The notes: generated from the sequence alone by a model not told the origin. A stretch of DNA of 64,000 nt from G963669295 sp963669295 (GCA_963669295.1 OY769938.1:4216001-4280000); one strand, 5' to 3'. Positions 18,401-27,483 are shown, numbered from the stretch's first letter. Numbers and translations are program-made.

Positions 18401-20137
18401 TTCCATAAGAAAGGTGGGCTTGTTGGAGATGGTAAGATTCAATTTCAATTTCGGCAGCTTTTAGAGAAAGTGTATCCATACTTCGATGATGTGCAAAAGT
18501 CTTTTATTGACAATGTTATACTTTCATTAAAGCCGGAGTATGAACAGGGCATTTATCAAGACGATTCAGGAAAAAAAAGTTCAAAATTGAAATGGTATGG
18601 CAGAACAAAATTCCTATACCTCAATGCGATACCTAGAAGTGAGTTAGACAACCGCCCTTTACTAAAAAAAGTGTTTCAAGAATTGGAACGAAAGTTTCAA
18701 ACTGTCGTTGATAAAGAACCCTACAAATTTGGCGTACATGGTGTAGGTCCGCCAATGACAAGTTCGGCATATGATAAAATGACATTTGAACAATGGGAAT
18801 CCTCATTTGAAAAATATAATGCTCAATACACTCCTGATTTTACCTCACCCGAAGGATCAATTTTAGAGCACTCACGTGCATTTCAAGCGGAAGTAAAAAA
18901 CAGGGCAACGCATTTCTTCCCCTTCATTGAAAAATTGATTGATGAGAATAAAATACCGTATCAATATATAGTCTACGGTTTGAAAGGACTTACTGAAGCA
19001 AAGTACATCCCAAATGAAGTTCAACGCATTTACAAAAAAGCACTTCCTATATGCTTTGATCGTGAACATACTCTATACTTTGTCTGGATTGCATCTTACT
19101 TTATTGAAACCAAAGTTTTGGATGTTGAGGTCTTGGAATTCCTGGTTAAAACTGCCACCACCCATTCTGATCCTAAAGGTAATACCATTCTCAACGATGT
19201 GTTAAATGACGGAGCAAATAACGTAAGAGGAGCTGCAGCTGGAAACATTAGCAGAGTCTACTTCAACCCTGCGTTTGAAAATATCGTTTTCGAAGCTCTT
19301 CATAAAATAACCGAAGATTCTAATTTAAGCGTTCGGGTGTCCATAATGCCGCGCCTTGCGATATTGATGCATCTTAATGAGAAAAAAACGTTAGATATCT
19401 TTTTGAAATTGGTAAGTACGAATGAACCAGAAATTATGAAGCACTCTATCTGGTCGGTTCAATATTTAGTTAATAACAATTTCGACAAGCTGAGGGATTA
19501 CTTTTTAAGAGCGATTAGGGCAGAATCCATTCAAGGGCAGATAGGTGTTGTTTTAGGTATCGCTTGGTTAAATGAAATAAAAGGGAGTCAAAAGCTTCTT
19601 AGATCTGTTTTGAAACTTAGTGATGAAGCAAAAGCTAAAGTAGTCGATATGGCTGTTAAAAATTTAGGAGACAAAAAAGAAAGCGTACGAAGAAAATGTA
19701 AAGAAATTTTCCTTATGTTTCTTAATTCAAGCAATGAAAAGGTAATACATGAATATTCGTGTACATTCCTTGATCTAACTCCAGAAATCTTCCTTGAAGT
19801 TTTTCCCCTATTGCAAAAGTATTCTCACTCAAATGTGGCCAAAAGAGGTCCACATTACTATTTTCAATATCTGATCAAATGTGCTAAAAAGCATCCAAAA
19901 GAATGCCTTGAATTGCTGCTGCAAGTAAACACCTACGATAAACCAGACATAACACAAGTAGGCCATTACGATAATGAGCCAATTAAAGTATTGATCGGAA
20001 TTTACAACTCCCTATCCAGTTTGGAAACCAAGGACATGGAGTCCCTAAATAAAAGCATTGAGCTATTTGATGATATGCTCAAAAACCCAAAATTCAGAGG
20101 TGCAGCAAACAAAGTGCTAGATCAAGTAGAAAAATAA
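15500..20137 (+). CDS. Avs-like nuclease-STAND NTPase-repeat protein
   Basis: A giant protein (1545 residues from ATG 15500; TTG 15485 adds five) built like antiphage Avs sensors. The N-terminus has a PD-(D/E)xK nuclease-like domain (about 25-150) with Asp71 in RERGRD and Gln85-x-Lys87 in GLIQCKHS. A P-loop NTPase follows, with Walker A GGAGCGKT (305-312), Walker B VVILIDQIDAL (about 369-379) and a sensor-like ISVRAYD. The last 1000 or so residues are alpha-helical repeats resembling HEAT/TPR solenoids. In Avs proteins such a region recognises a phage protein and triggers DNA degradation. Length and layout are close to Avs4 (Mrr-like nuclease), but the nuclease could be Cap4-type. Other STAND defence proteins remain possible. 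Confidence 0.75.
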   Translation: MPLEYTQPVIKEGTYKPVAFSNKSFPYEAIGDRRFEELLYSIGKLRIEKGDWNGQFDEINLLQGVRERGRDCSLHLGGKSIGLIQCKHSINSTKRISKPECAREIIKFVLHYLLDNHLIHDPKNFTYWFAVSYGFNEQAKDLLDDFNVEIIKQKDLQDWTEKVIDANEELRHLKYLDIETDLKEVLKLITVKKIIPQDLDTLLNSTGFQSIIKTFFEIRMVVESESVEDLAEELKKRNEYQPTSIIPIDTILQKFDHASHHLVDYADTFEGIDDSHIERRETNDILRWIRSPLGEKEAPVVLLVGGAGCGKTVILKDVYLKLKETDIPVIGLKADRYYAESITDLQNKIDLEDSFEKVVRTLSQVSERVVILIDQIDALSQSLSAKREYLDAYNLLVRKLITIDRVRVIISVRAYDLDYDSELKFYKNQKSFKVGLLEQEQVMSVLAKLKIREAEVPIELFHLLRIPHHLNVFCKIYDAQTNLRSITTLHDLYDSLWAQQVVKIPNTSRASVEKCQDLIFAVAEQMYRQQKISTSAQPFLIEFTDEMEYLKSCNIVSVVNEEIHFFHQTFFDFAFAKQFVQNGRSITIYLKENHQGLFIRSSLKMIIGFLREQNHKAYLKSLDTIFFSKQYRFHIKLMFLNLLGFEETPTSEEIQLVKSKILQHKELKQPFMESVNSSGWLDYLIESGELQKLLTIDNYWYDKLLSKDWLGAKKVNALFKRWIKYQSLQERWDEKVNTLFQILVRQLPKKRKTVCEFLLYCPEFDGKQRFVFRVLYHLKKWDIQEAFQLFEKYEIEARQDRFGYYNTLEDALSFDVDWVIQKYKCHCLERIEAIKSVSDKPSFEYDDEELIKKIFENDGEKGFDLALTLVKEILDKTSGKNKSTLYTDLGFLWFDYERGGHSHGYKAIYHFLVDKVQEMAKQTLPQFDQFFLDHKDSNSITILRLLFFGFLANPSHYVMEIFQFMKIFHKKGGLVGDGKIQFQFRQLLEKVYPYFDDVQKSFIDNVILSLKPEYEQGIYQDDSGKKSSKLKWYGRTKFLYLNAIPRSELDNRPLLKKVFQELERKFQTVVDKEPYKFGVHGVGPPMTSSAYDKMTFEQWESSFEKYNAQYTPDFTSPEGSILEHSRAFQAEVKNRATHFFPFIEKLIDENKIPYQYIVYGLKGLTEAKYIPNEVQRIYKKALPICFDREHTLYFVWIASYFIETKVLDVEVLEFLVKTATTHSDPKGNTILNDVLNDGANNVRGAAAGNISRVYFNPAFENIVFEALHKITEDSNLSVRVSIMPRLAILMHLNEKKTLDIFLKLVSTNEPEIMKHSIWSVQYLVNNNFDKLRDYFLRAIRAESIQGQIGVVLGIAWLNEIKGSQKLLRSVLKLSDEAKAKVVDMAVKNLGDKKESVRRKCKEIFLMFLNSSNEKVIHEYSCTFLDLTPEIFLEVFPLLQKYSHSNVAKRGPHYYFQYLIKCAKKHPKECLELLLQVNTYDKPDITQVGHYDNEPIKVLIGIYNSLSSLETKDMESLNKSIELFDDMLKNPKFRGAANKVLDQVEK

Positions 20138-20341
20138 CTAATGTTAAATGCGTCATAGCAAAAAAACTCGAGCCTGATGAATTTTGCATTGCTGCGTATA
20201 GTAACCCACATTTTTACCGAGCCCTTCTAAGTGTACAAATCAATTGAAGATATTTGTGTAAATTGTTAGGACAGTATAAATGACACAAAGTTTGTTCATA
20301 TCCTTAGGCACAAAAGACAAGTAGTAGAAATAGAAAAAATC

Positions 20342-21448
20342 ATGTTCAAGACAGAAGAGATAGACTTTTCCAGAATTAAAGATTGGGAGTTTGAGTTCAT
20401 TTGCTTTGAATTAGTTCAAAGGAATGGTTTTGAAAAAGTTACTTGGAGAAAAAAAGGTGCAGATAGTGGTAGAGATATAGAAGCTAAACTAAGAATTGTA
20501 AACCCTTTAATTGAAGCATTCGAAGAAACTTGGTTTTTCGAATGCAAACACTATTCAGCGGGTGTTCCCCCATCAGAATTAAATTCGAAAATTGCATGGG
20601 CGGATGCAGAAAAACCGGAACACTTAGTAATAATAGTTAGCAGTCATTTGACTAATGCTAGTAGAACATGGATTAATCAAATAAAACCCCAAAAAAGCTA
20701 TAAAATTCATGTTGTAGAAGGTGAAAACCTCAAAAAACTGTTAGAAAAGTATCCTACTTTATTACTAATGTATTTTGCAAGTGGTGGAATAAACCAATTG
20801 CTTTTTGATACAAAGAAGAATTGGTTAACATATAAGTTTTACCCGAGTTATGACCAATTAAGGTTGATAATTGTACGAAGCAAATTAGTAGAACTCCCAA
20901 AAGAAGATTTAGCTTTTTTGTTTTGTACATACTTTGTCAATTATCAAAAATATAAGGCACACAATCTAATCGAAAAAATAGAAGATGAAAAGATTTTCAA
21001 ATCGCTGATCCCTTTATTAAGGAAAAAGGGAAGTTATGGCCAATTACTATATGATCCCCATAATGCCCCCCTTTTAAATAAAGTACAAGGTTTTGTGAAT
21101 GATCTAGATAACTTGGAAGGTGATTTTTTTATTGCTGGTGAAGCATCATTTTCTAAACCAATTTCTATTGAAGATTTTGGCAAGGAAGACAACCAGACAA
21201 ATGTAGATGTATCAAAAGAAAGTGATTTGCCAAAAGAGGGGGTTTACACTTTTTATAAGATAAGTGAAAGAGAATACATTGAGGTAGTATCTTTTCGAAA
21301 TAGTTCCTTTGAGACAGAGATTAGAATAATTACCGATATGACAAATTGGAGCTTAATGTTCTTACTTTGGACATTAGGGTATAAAGAAGAATTTGCAACA
21401 GAAGTTTTTAATAAACAATTCATCGAGGAGAATAATCAAACAGAATGA
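20342..21448 (+). CDS. Mrr-like restriction endonuclease
   Basis: The N-terminal 150 residues match Mrr-type PD-(D/E)xK nucleases: DWEFEFICFELVQRNGF (14-30), GADSGRDIEA with Asp45, and FECKH with Glu67-x-Lys69, followed by VIIVSSHLTNASRTW. The remaining 210 residues form a domain I do not recognise, possibly for target recognition or partner binding. Such enzymes cut modified or foreign DNA. It is followed three bases later by a TIGR02391-like gene, so the two probably work together. It lies 200 bp after the Avs-like gene in the same direction. Confidence 0.75.
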   Translation: MFKTEEIDFSRIKDWEFEFICFELVQRNGFEKVTWRKKGADSGRDIEAKLRIVNPLIEAFEETWFFECKHYSAGVPPSELNSKIAWADAEKPEHLVIIVSSHLTNASRTWINQIKPQKSYKIHVVEGENLKKLLEKYPTLLLMYFASGGINQLLFDTKKNWLTYKFYPSYDQLRLIIVRSKLVELPKEDLAFLFCTYFVNYQKYKAHNLIEKIEDEKIFKSLIPLLRKKGSYGQLLYDPHNAPLLNKVQGFVNDLDNLEGDFFIAGEASFSKPISIEDFGKEDNQTNVDVSKESDLPKEGVYTFYKISEREYIEVVSFRNSSFETEIRIITDMTNWSLMFLLWTLGYKEEFATEVFNKQFIEENNQTE

Positions 21449-21451
21449 AAT

Positions 21452-22255
21452 ATGAGTAAACAAATTCCTGTAATTCCTTCCAATGTTTTAGAAAGCATTT
21501 GTAAAGTTATTGCTGATACTTCATACGGGTTGACCGGGAGTGAACTAAACAAGGCAATTCTTGATGCACGCATGAAAGATGTAAACCCTGGAATGACCAA
21601 ATGGAAAAGGCTATACAATTCTTGCGTTGAAGTGCAAAATAGAACTGGATGTTCAAATAACATTCTAACTCTAATCCAAATGTCTTATCATCCTTCTCGT
21701 TTTATCAATAATAAGGAAGTATTTGAAGATAGAAGGTCTGAGATAAACACAATATTATCATTTGTTGGGCTGAGACTTAATGAAAACGGGAAATTTAGCT
21801 CAGTTGAAAAATCAGAAACAATTTCTGATGCTCAGAAAAGGGCAACTTCACTTCTAAAGAAACTAACAGATAGAAATGTTCACCCAGATGTTTTAGCATT
21901 TTGCAAATCAGAGCTATTACAAGACAATTATTTTCATGCTGTATTCGAAGCGACAAAAAGTGTAGCTGATAAAATTAGACAATTAACAGGCCGAACCGAT
22001 GATGGAAACCCACTTGTTGTATCTGCGTTTAATGTAAACAACCCGATTTTAAAGATCAACGATTTGGGTGATGATACCAAAAGGAGTGAGCAGAAAGGTT
22101 TTTCAAATTTACTGACAGGTTTTTTTGGAATGTTTAGGAATACTACTGCTCATGCACCAAGAATACATTGGGTTATTGAAGAATCTGATGCCTTAGATAT
22201 TATGACAATGGCCTCCATGCTTCACAGAAGGTTAGATAATGCAGAAAGAACATAA
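21452..22255 (+). CDS. TIGR02391-like (Ymh) protein
   Basis: A 267-residue protein whose C-terminal half carries the features I associate with the TIGR02391/Ymh family: YFHAVFEATKSVADKIRQLTG (about 167-187), then GFSNLLTGFFGMFRNTTAHAPR (about 215-236) with the R-N-T-x-A-H core. This family is common in phage-exclusion contexts and is related in fold to HEPN proteins; R-x4-H in RNTTAH would fit an RNase motif. The N-terminal half (about 10-100) is a helical domain of unknown role. It is tightly coupled to the Mrr-like gene. Confidence 0.7.
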   Translation: MSKQIPVIPSNVLESICKVIADTSYGLTGSELNKAILDARMKDVNPGMTKWKRLYNSCVEVQNRTGCSNNILTLIQMSYHPSRFINNKEVFEDRRSEINTILSFVGLRLNENGKFSSVEKSETISDAQKRATSLLKKLTDRNVHPDVLAFCKSELLQDNYFHAVFEATKSVADKIRQLTGRTDDGNPLVVSAFNVNNPILKINDLGDDTKRSEQKGFSNLLTGFFGMFRNTTAHAPRIHWVIEESDALDIMTMASMLHRRLDNAERT

Positions 22256-22443
22256 GAAAATGCGACTATGAGTAGTATATAGTACTTCGATCAAACGAAA
22301 ATATAAAGAGCAATTAAATGAACTATGTAGTGCTTGAACATCCCGATTATTGAGGACAAAGAAGAGTTAAGCATAGCATTATATTGTCAAAGTCTTTAAG
22401 GAAGAAAATGTGAAGACTTTTGAGGTGAAGTTGTAACGATTTG

Positions 22444-24567
22444 TCAATTTGAATTACCACCTTTAATTAAGTAAGCATCATTTGGGATGTATTTACTGAT
22501 TAAGTTAAAAAGCTGCGGTTTTTGCTTCTTTACGTAGTTGAATAACAAGGTATCTTCAATACCTCGATAGTAATCATCATCAACTTCGTAGAAAACACTA
22601 TTTCCAAACATGGTTAATGCAGCTCCAGGGTTCTCAAGTATTATTGTAGCCCTTGTTCTTAGAAATGTACTATCATAATTTGTGATCAAATGGTCATGTC
22701 TTTCAAAAACTATTGGATCCAATGGAGCTGGTATTATACTAGATAGAGAATCAATATAAGAAGAGGGAAATTCTTCGATGTGATTATTAGCCGCATAAAA
22801 TAATGATAATGGGGGAAAAGTTGAATCACTTGTTGAAATTAACATCGTATCTGGTGTCATATTTTTTTTGAGCGAATCAATTACATGAATAAAGAACCTA
22901 CCTGTAGTGTCAAACTCTGGATTCCGTATTGGAACGTCATTTGTTTTGAACTCAAGACTATCCCAAAGCACAAGGCCATTAAATGCAAATGCAAAAGATT
23001 GTGCAAAAGAAGAATCTGTAAATAAAGTGCTATCAATATTGGAGAAACGAAATATACTACCATTGAATGAAGCAGTATTAAAAACCGAATTGGTAATTGA
23101 ACTGGATTCAAAATTTGCACCATCAAAGCTTGAATCTATAAAGTCACAATCAACGATATTAGCATGCTTAAAGGAACAACCCACAAAATTCCCCGATTCA
23201 CTTATGGATTTGACAATGTTAGCTTGCCAAAAGCTAACGCCAATCATAGTTGCGTACTTAAAAGAAGAGTTAAGAATAGCTGTATTGCCGAGGTTAGCTC
23301 CAGTCATGTTAGTACCGTGGAGTTTTGTTGAATCAAAAGTTGAATGACTACATTCAGAATACCTAAACTTTGAATATTTTAGGTTTGCCATTGAGAAATC
23401 AACGCTGATTAGATCACAAAAATCAAAGATACCACTTCCACTTATGTTTGTGAGGTTGCTATATGAAAGATCGCTATGTGAGAAATTACATTGATTAACA
23501 TTCGAACCGAAAAATACACTGCCCTGCATATTTGCAAATTGCATGTCTGAATCTTCAAGGTTAGCATTTATTAAGATGCAGCCTTCTAATTCAATGTGTT
23601 TAAAATTCCTGTTGGATAAGTCAAGCCCTGCAACACTAGAGTATTGTTGAAATTGTTCTTCTTTGTTTAAGCCTATCCAATCTGTCTCAATTAGTTTTTG
23701 TTGTTCGGATAGTTTTACTAGCACCTCTTGGTCTAACGTTATTCTAGGGAAACTGTATTCCAATATTTGCCAGTAACCAGGCAGATTGCCGAAAGAACCT
23801 GTAGCTACTAATAAAAACCAAGTGAAGTACAATACACCTAGTGCGCCTAAAAGATTTTCTTTTTGGTACTGCGCAGCGTTTTTTAAATACCCATAAACTT
23901 TCGATCCAATTCTCTTTTTGGATAGTTTATTGAGTTGGCTAACAACCCACCAAAGTAGTTTATGGTCAATACTTACTTTATTTGCTTTTAACTGATCGTC
24001 TAAATTAAAGACCTTTCGGATACTGGTAGTGTGAGTATATACAAGGTAAAGATCAAGCAATATGCAGCATAAGTGGAAAGAAGAAATTGAAATAGAGTGG
24101 TAGTCAGAAAACTGAAAAAGTACATAGCAAAGAACGAGTAGTGGAAGGGTGAAAGCAACGGTTTCAGTTATACCTTTCAATATATTTCTTCGTACTCCTG
24201 GCGCTAAAATGATGAGGTAATTGACTAAAAACGGGTTTATACCAAGAAATTGCTCTTTATCATCAGTAAGTTCCCTAATACGAAGCAATTTATTGCAATG
24301 TAATTGAAGGTTGATTAACAAGTTATAGTGAAACAATAAAAGTACTATTGGGGTAATAATATAAAACCCCTTCAAGGGTAGATCTATTCCCAAAACCGGT
24401 AAAGTTAAGTAGCTATTAGGTAGGAAAAGCATCAAATCTGTAGTAGATGCAATGCTGATAGAAATGTAAAATAGAAAAAGTAAAAAAGAAATACCCAATA
24501 CGCGGTTGATACTTGTAGAGCCGTTAATTGCTGATACAACTTTTGGAATGATTTCTTCCTTTGCCAT
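22444..24567 (-). CDS. Membrane-anchored pentapeptide-repeat protein
   Basis: The N-terminal 275 residues contain about five or six hydrophobic segments (for instance VLGISFLLFLFYISISIA). The following 220 residues are pentapeptide repeats of the A(N/D)LXX type (LEGCILINANLEDSDMQFAN, then many S/N-F/L units), which form a right-handed beta-helix. A C-terminal globular part of about 170 residues has no known domain. Starts at ATG 24567; a TTG four codons earlier is less likely. It lies between the defence genes and the toxin-antitoxin pair on the opposite strand, so it may be island cargo, but its function is unknown. Confidence 0.7.
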   Translation of the reverse strand: MAKEEIIPKVVSAINGSTSINRVLGISFLLFLFYISISIASTTDLMLFLPNSYLTLPVLGIDLPLKGFYIITPIVLLLFHYNLLINLQLHCNKLLRIRELTDDKEQFLGINPFLVNYLIILAPGVRRNILKGITETVAFTLPLLVLCYVLFQFSDYHSISISSFHLCCILLDLYLVYTHTTSIRKVFNLDDQLKANKVSIDHKLLWWVVSQLNKLSKKRIGSKVYGYLKNAAQYQKENLLGALGVLYFTWFLLVATGSFGNLPGYWQILEYSFPRITLDQEVLVKLSEQQKLIETDWIGLNKEEQFQQYSSVAGLDLSNRNFKHIELEGCILINANLEDSDMQFANMQGSVFFGSNVNQCNFSHSDLSYSNLTNISGSGIFDFCDLISVDFSMANLKYSKFRYSECSHSTFDSTKLHGTNMTGANLGNTAILNSSFKYATMIGVSFWQANIVKSISESGNFVGCSFKHANIVDCDFIDSSFDGANFESSSITNSVFNTASFNGSIFRFSNIDSTLFTDSSFAQSFAFAFNGLVLWDSLEFKTNDVPIRNPEFDTTGRFFIHVIDSLKKNMTPDTMLISTSDSTFPPLSLFYAANNHIEEFPSSYIDSLSSIIPAPLDPIVFERHDHLITNYDSTFLRTRATIILENPGAALTMFGNSVFYEVDDDYYRGIEDTLLFNYVKKQKPQLFNLISKYIPNDAYLIKGGNSN

Positions 24568-24701
24568 TACCCTTATCAAGATTTATTCTGGGCAAGTTAA
24601 AAAAATAACCTTGAAACTACGGTGGTGTTGTGTTGTCTGATGTTTATAGAATGAATTAGCCTTAGAGGACAAATTTGTCCCAGAGATTAAAATAGGAGAT
24701 G

Positions 24702-25010
24702 TTATTTAGCTGGATCACTTTTCGTATCAAATACCGCTTCAATTCTGATGGTTGTTTCCCCGATTTCATAAATCAACTTAAACCGCCTTTTTACCACCCG
24801 GTAATGAAAACTTCGTCCTGAATATTTGGCAATGACATATTCCTTTTGATATTTCAAAGGATAGTTGGGTAATTCCTTAGAAGCATCAATAATCGCCTTA
24901 CGAACTACCTCCGCATTTTGGGGAGATTGTTGTTTAATAAAATCGTAAATTTCTTTGAGGTCAGATTTAGCCGGAGCAGGCCAAATAACAGTGCGTACTT
25001 TCTTTACCAA
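24702..25010 (-). CDS. RelE/ParE-family toxin
   Basis: A 102-residue type II toxin. The start WPAPAKSDLKEIYDFIKQQSPQNAE, the centre YPLKYQKEYVIAKYSGRSFHYRVVKRRFKLIYEI and the ending RIEAVFDTKSDPAK match the RelE/ParE fold. RelE-type members cleave mRNA on the ribosome and ParE-type members poison gyrase; the sequence alone does not decide. It starts at TTG 25010, overlapping the antitoxin gene by seven bases, so it is translated in coupling with the antitoxin. Confidence 0.85.
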   Translation of the reverse strand: MVKKVRTVIWPAPAKSDLKEIYDFIKQQSPQNAEVVRKAIIDASKELPNYPLKYQKEYVIAKYSGRSFHYRVVKRRFKLIYEIGETTIRIEAVFDTKSDPAK

Positions 25011-25246
25011 TTTTCAGATTCTTTTTCAAAATCTTCAACCAATGAAAAATCTCCGTCCTTGATGGCCTGATCATTGGCATCAATACGGTCTAACAGGTTG
25101 GCTTTGGTGATAGGTGTACCATCGGTTTTATAACCGATAACAGTGGAAAGTTCATTTAAAAGTTCTTCCACCTTTTCTACAGCAGATTCATTTCCAAAAG
25201 AAGCCAATCGGCTTGAAATATTCTTTATGCGTTCCTGCAATGTCAT
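25004..25246 (-). CDS. Antitoxin partner of the RelE/ParE toxin
   Basis: An 80-residue acidic protein from the ATG at 25246 (MTLQERIKNI). A longer frame to 25315 is possible but its N-terminus looks non-coding. It has an N-terminal helical region and an acidic C-terminus (GDFSLVEDFEKESENW), as expected for a toxin-wrapping tail. It lies upstream of and overlaps the toxin gene, the common order. No standard antitoxin DNA-binding domain is obvious. Confidence 0.7.
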   Translation of the reverse strand: MTLQERIKNISSRLASFGNESAVEKVEELLNELSTVIGYKTDGTPITKANLLDRIDANDQAIKDGDFSLVEDFEKESENW

Positions 25247-25417
25247 ACTACAAATATAACGAAAAACCCCGGCAATATGTTGCAGCGTGTTAAAGTTTCC
25301 AAGACGTTTATTCACACTACATTCCTTGTAGATAATTCCTGATTACTATCTCCCCGCGCATTCTACGAAACTTTCCACGCTTCTCCTTGTGAATTAAACC
25401 ACATAGCCTTACACACG

Positions 25418-25456
25418 AAAATCACTTTTACGAATTGATTATTCGAAAAGTGATTT
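25418..25456. repeat. Long inverted repeat, 16-bp arms
   Basis: Left arm AAATCACTTTT-A-CGAAT pairs with right arm ATTCGAAAAGTGATTT, with one unpaired A and a 5-base loop. There is no T-run for a typical terminator. It could be a cruciform, a site for a DNA-binding protein, or part of an attachment region. Confidence 0.6.
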
Positions 25457-25487
25457 CATCCCCCCAAATGTAGTTTACTCCACTCGC

Positions 25488-25506
25488 ACACAAAGAATCT
25501 TTGTGT
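25488..25506. repeat. Perfect 9-bp-arm palindrome
   Basis: ACACAAAGA, one base, TCTTTGTGT. It lies 32 bp after the larger inverted repeat. Possible operator or part of the same structure. Confidence 0.5.
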
Positions 25507-25806
25507 TTCCTCCGCACTCCTTACGCGCGGTGCTTTCTGTTGTCCTTTCCAGTAAGTAAACGTAAGTGGTTATTTGTGATTACTATCCTTTCCACTCTTT
25601 GATGCTCAGTAAAAATGGAAAATGGGCTACTTATTGCTACGGTGACTACCATACCGAGTCAAATTGAAGGTTGAAATTTGTCTGGGTTTAATTTGGCAAT
25701 TTCTCAGAGCAAGCTACCGTTACGCATTCTTGCTAAAAGTTGTACTTTGCACAAAATGGCGATGGAGTATTTGTCACCACAAATCAGCAGAAAAATGAAT
25801 GGAAGT

Positions 25807-27483
25807 ATGAAGTTATTGCTCGTCGCCTTACAGTTATTGGTATTAAGTGCCTTTTCGCAAAACCCTTCACTTGATTGGGCTTTTGCAATGGGAGGTAGTG
25901 ATAACGATAGAGGCAATGCTATCTGCATCGATGATTTTGGTAACAGCTATGTTACCGGTTATTTTGTTGATACGGTCGATTTTGACCCGGGAGTAGGGGT
26001 GCACAATCTCACAACTTCTAATGGGGATCGCGATGTGTTTCTCCAGAAAATTGATGCCAATGGAAACCTGCTTTGGGCTAAATCATTTGGCAATATCGAC
26101 ACCGATGAGGGTGATTTTGTAGGAACAGATGCCGCTGGAAATGTTTATTTGAAAGGAATTTTTAATGATACGGTAGACTTCGATCCGGGCCCAAATGATT
26201 ATAACCTCTATGCTGCATGGGATGACTTGTTTCTCTTGAAATTGGATGGAAACGGGAATTTTCTTTGGGTCAAAGCATGGAGCTTTCATAAAACGGGTAC
26301 TTTTACCATTACCGAGTCGGGCAATATCTATCTAACAGGGAGATACAGCGGAACGCGTGATTTTGACCCTGGCCCCGGTGTAAGTACCATGACATCAAAT
26401 GGTGTTGGTGATGACTTTTATGTATTGAAGCTCGACACAGATGGTAATTTCAATTGGGCAAAAACCATTGATGGAACTGGAGACAGCTTTGGCTCTTCAG
26501 CTGCAGCAATGCCACAAACAGAAGATGTTTGTATTGCCGGCTCCTTTCAAGGAACGGCCGATTTTGATCCTGGTGCAGGCCTGTTCAACCTAACAGCAAT
26601 TGGAGGTTACGATCACTTTGTACTGAAGTTGGACTCGGCAGGCAACTTTATATGGGCGAAAGCCATGCACGGATCAGATAATAACCGGGTCTATCAAATT
26701 GGAATGGATGCTGTAGGTAATGTGTATACAACAGGCACCTTTGTTGGAACAGTAGACTTTGATCCGGGGGTAGGGACATTCGACATCAATTCCGGCTACA
26801 CAAGGCCCTTCCTTCAGAAGCTAGACGAGGATGGCAACTTCGTTTGGGCCAAAGCATGGGTAAACGGAATAATGAGCACAATGCATTTTACGCTGGATGA
26901 GCAAGGGAATGTTTATGCCACGGGGCGTTTTACATTTGATGTAGATGTTGACCCGGGGCCAGGAATCCATTACCTGTATGCTAACGCTTATAGTGATACT
27001 TATGTGTTAAAGCTGGACGCTTCTGGTAGTTTTTATTGGGCCATAGCGCTGGGTAACACTCCAGGAGGATCAGAATACAGTCATTCAATTGCACGCGATA
27101 CTTTTGGTAGTATTTACCTTACAGGAGGCTTATCTTCTACCGGAGATTTTGATCCTGGGCCAGGCACATACAACCTTACCAGCTTGGGAGGTGGAGACAT
27201 CTATGTGGTTAAACTAGAACGAACGATTACCGGGGTGCACGATAAAGCAGCAGCAAACAGTTTGCTCCTCTATCCAAATCCGACTTCCGATGTTTTAACC
27301 ATTGAGTATGATCAAATGGAGGTAGAAGCCATTCATTTGGTTGATGTAACCGGTAAAATAATCCAATCTTATCCACCCACTACCCGTACCATCAACATGA
27401 CAGCTTTACCACAAGGCATTTATTACATCAAGACCCTGTGCAAGATGGGTACTATCTCCAGGAAGATCGTAAAGGTGGAATAA
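25807..27483 (+). CDS. Secreted SBBP-repeat protein with T9SS sorting domain
   Basis: Start placed at ATG 25807, which gives a clean signal peptide (MKLLLVALQLLVLSAFS); upstream in-frame ATGs add an unlikely N-terminus. The mature part is a series of beta-propeller-like repeats, each with GN-x-Y-x-TG and VDFDPG motifs and LKLD-x-x-GNF-x-WAK. The last 75 residues are a type A T9SS sorting domain (LLLYPNPTSDVLTIEY through to the end with basic IVKVE). Such proteins are exported across the outer membrane and anchored or released. It is paralogous to the protein at 34996-36687. Role unknown. Confidence 0.85.
   Translation: MKLLLVALQLLVLSAFSQNPSLDWAFAMGGSDNDRGNAICIDDFGNSYVTGYFVDTVDFDPGVGVHNLTTSNGDRDVFLQKIDANGNLLWAKSFGNIDTDEGDFVGTDAAGNVYLKGIFNDTVDFDPGPNDYNLYAAWDDLFLLKLDGNGNFLWVKAWSFHKTGTFTITESGNIYLTGRYSGTRDFDPGPGVSTMTSNGVGDDFYVLKLDTDGNFNWAKTIDGTGDSFGSSAAAMPQTEDVCIAGSFQGTADFDPGAGLFNLTAIGGYDHFVLKLDSAGNFIWAKAMHGSDNNRVYQIGMDAVGNVYTTGTFVGTVDFDPGVGTFDINSGYTRPFLQKLDEDGNFVWAKAWVNGIMSTMHFTLDEQGNVYATGRFTFDVDVDPGPGIHYLYANAYSDTYVLKLDASGSFYWAIALGNTPGGSEYSHSIARDTFGSIYLTGGLSSTGDFDPGPGTYNLTSLGGGDIYVVKLERTITGVHDKAAANSLLLYPNPTSDVLTIEYDQMEVEAIHLVDVTGKIIQSYPPTTRTINMTALPQGIYYIKTLCKMGTISRKIVKVE

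Larger units (their letters stand above)
25316..25806. other. Gene-free stretch, possible island edge
   Basis: About 490 bp without a supported gene. It holds two striking inverted repeats (25418-25456 and 25488-25506). It also contains the promoter region of the next gene: TACTTTG at 25743 approximates the Bacteroidota -7 box. It lies where mobile cargo gives way to chromosome-like genes. Confidence 0.4.

Noticed and set aside
22256..22443. Remnant of a small gene (codon-like text such as KVFKEENVKTFEVKL)
   Set aside because: The stretch needs a frameshift and has an in-frame stop. No protein family was recognised, so chance or decay cannot be told apart.
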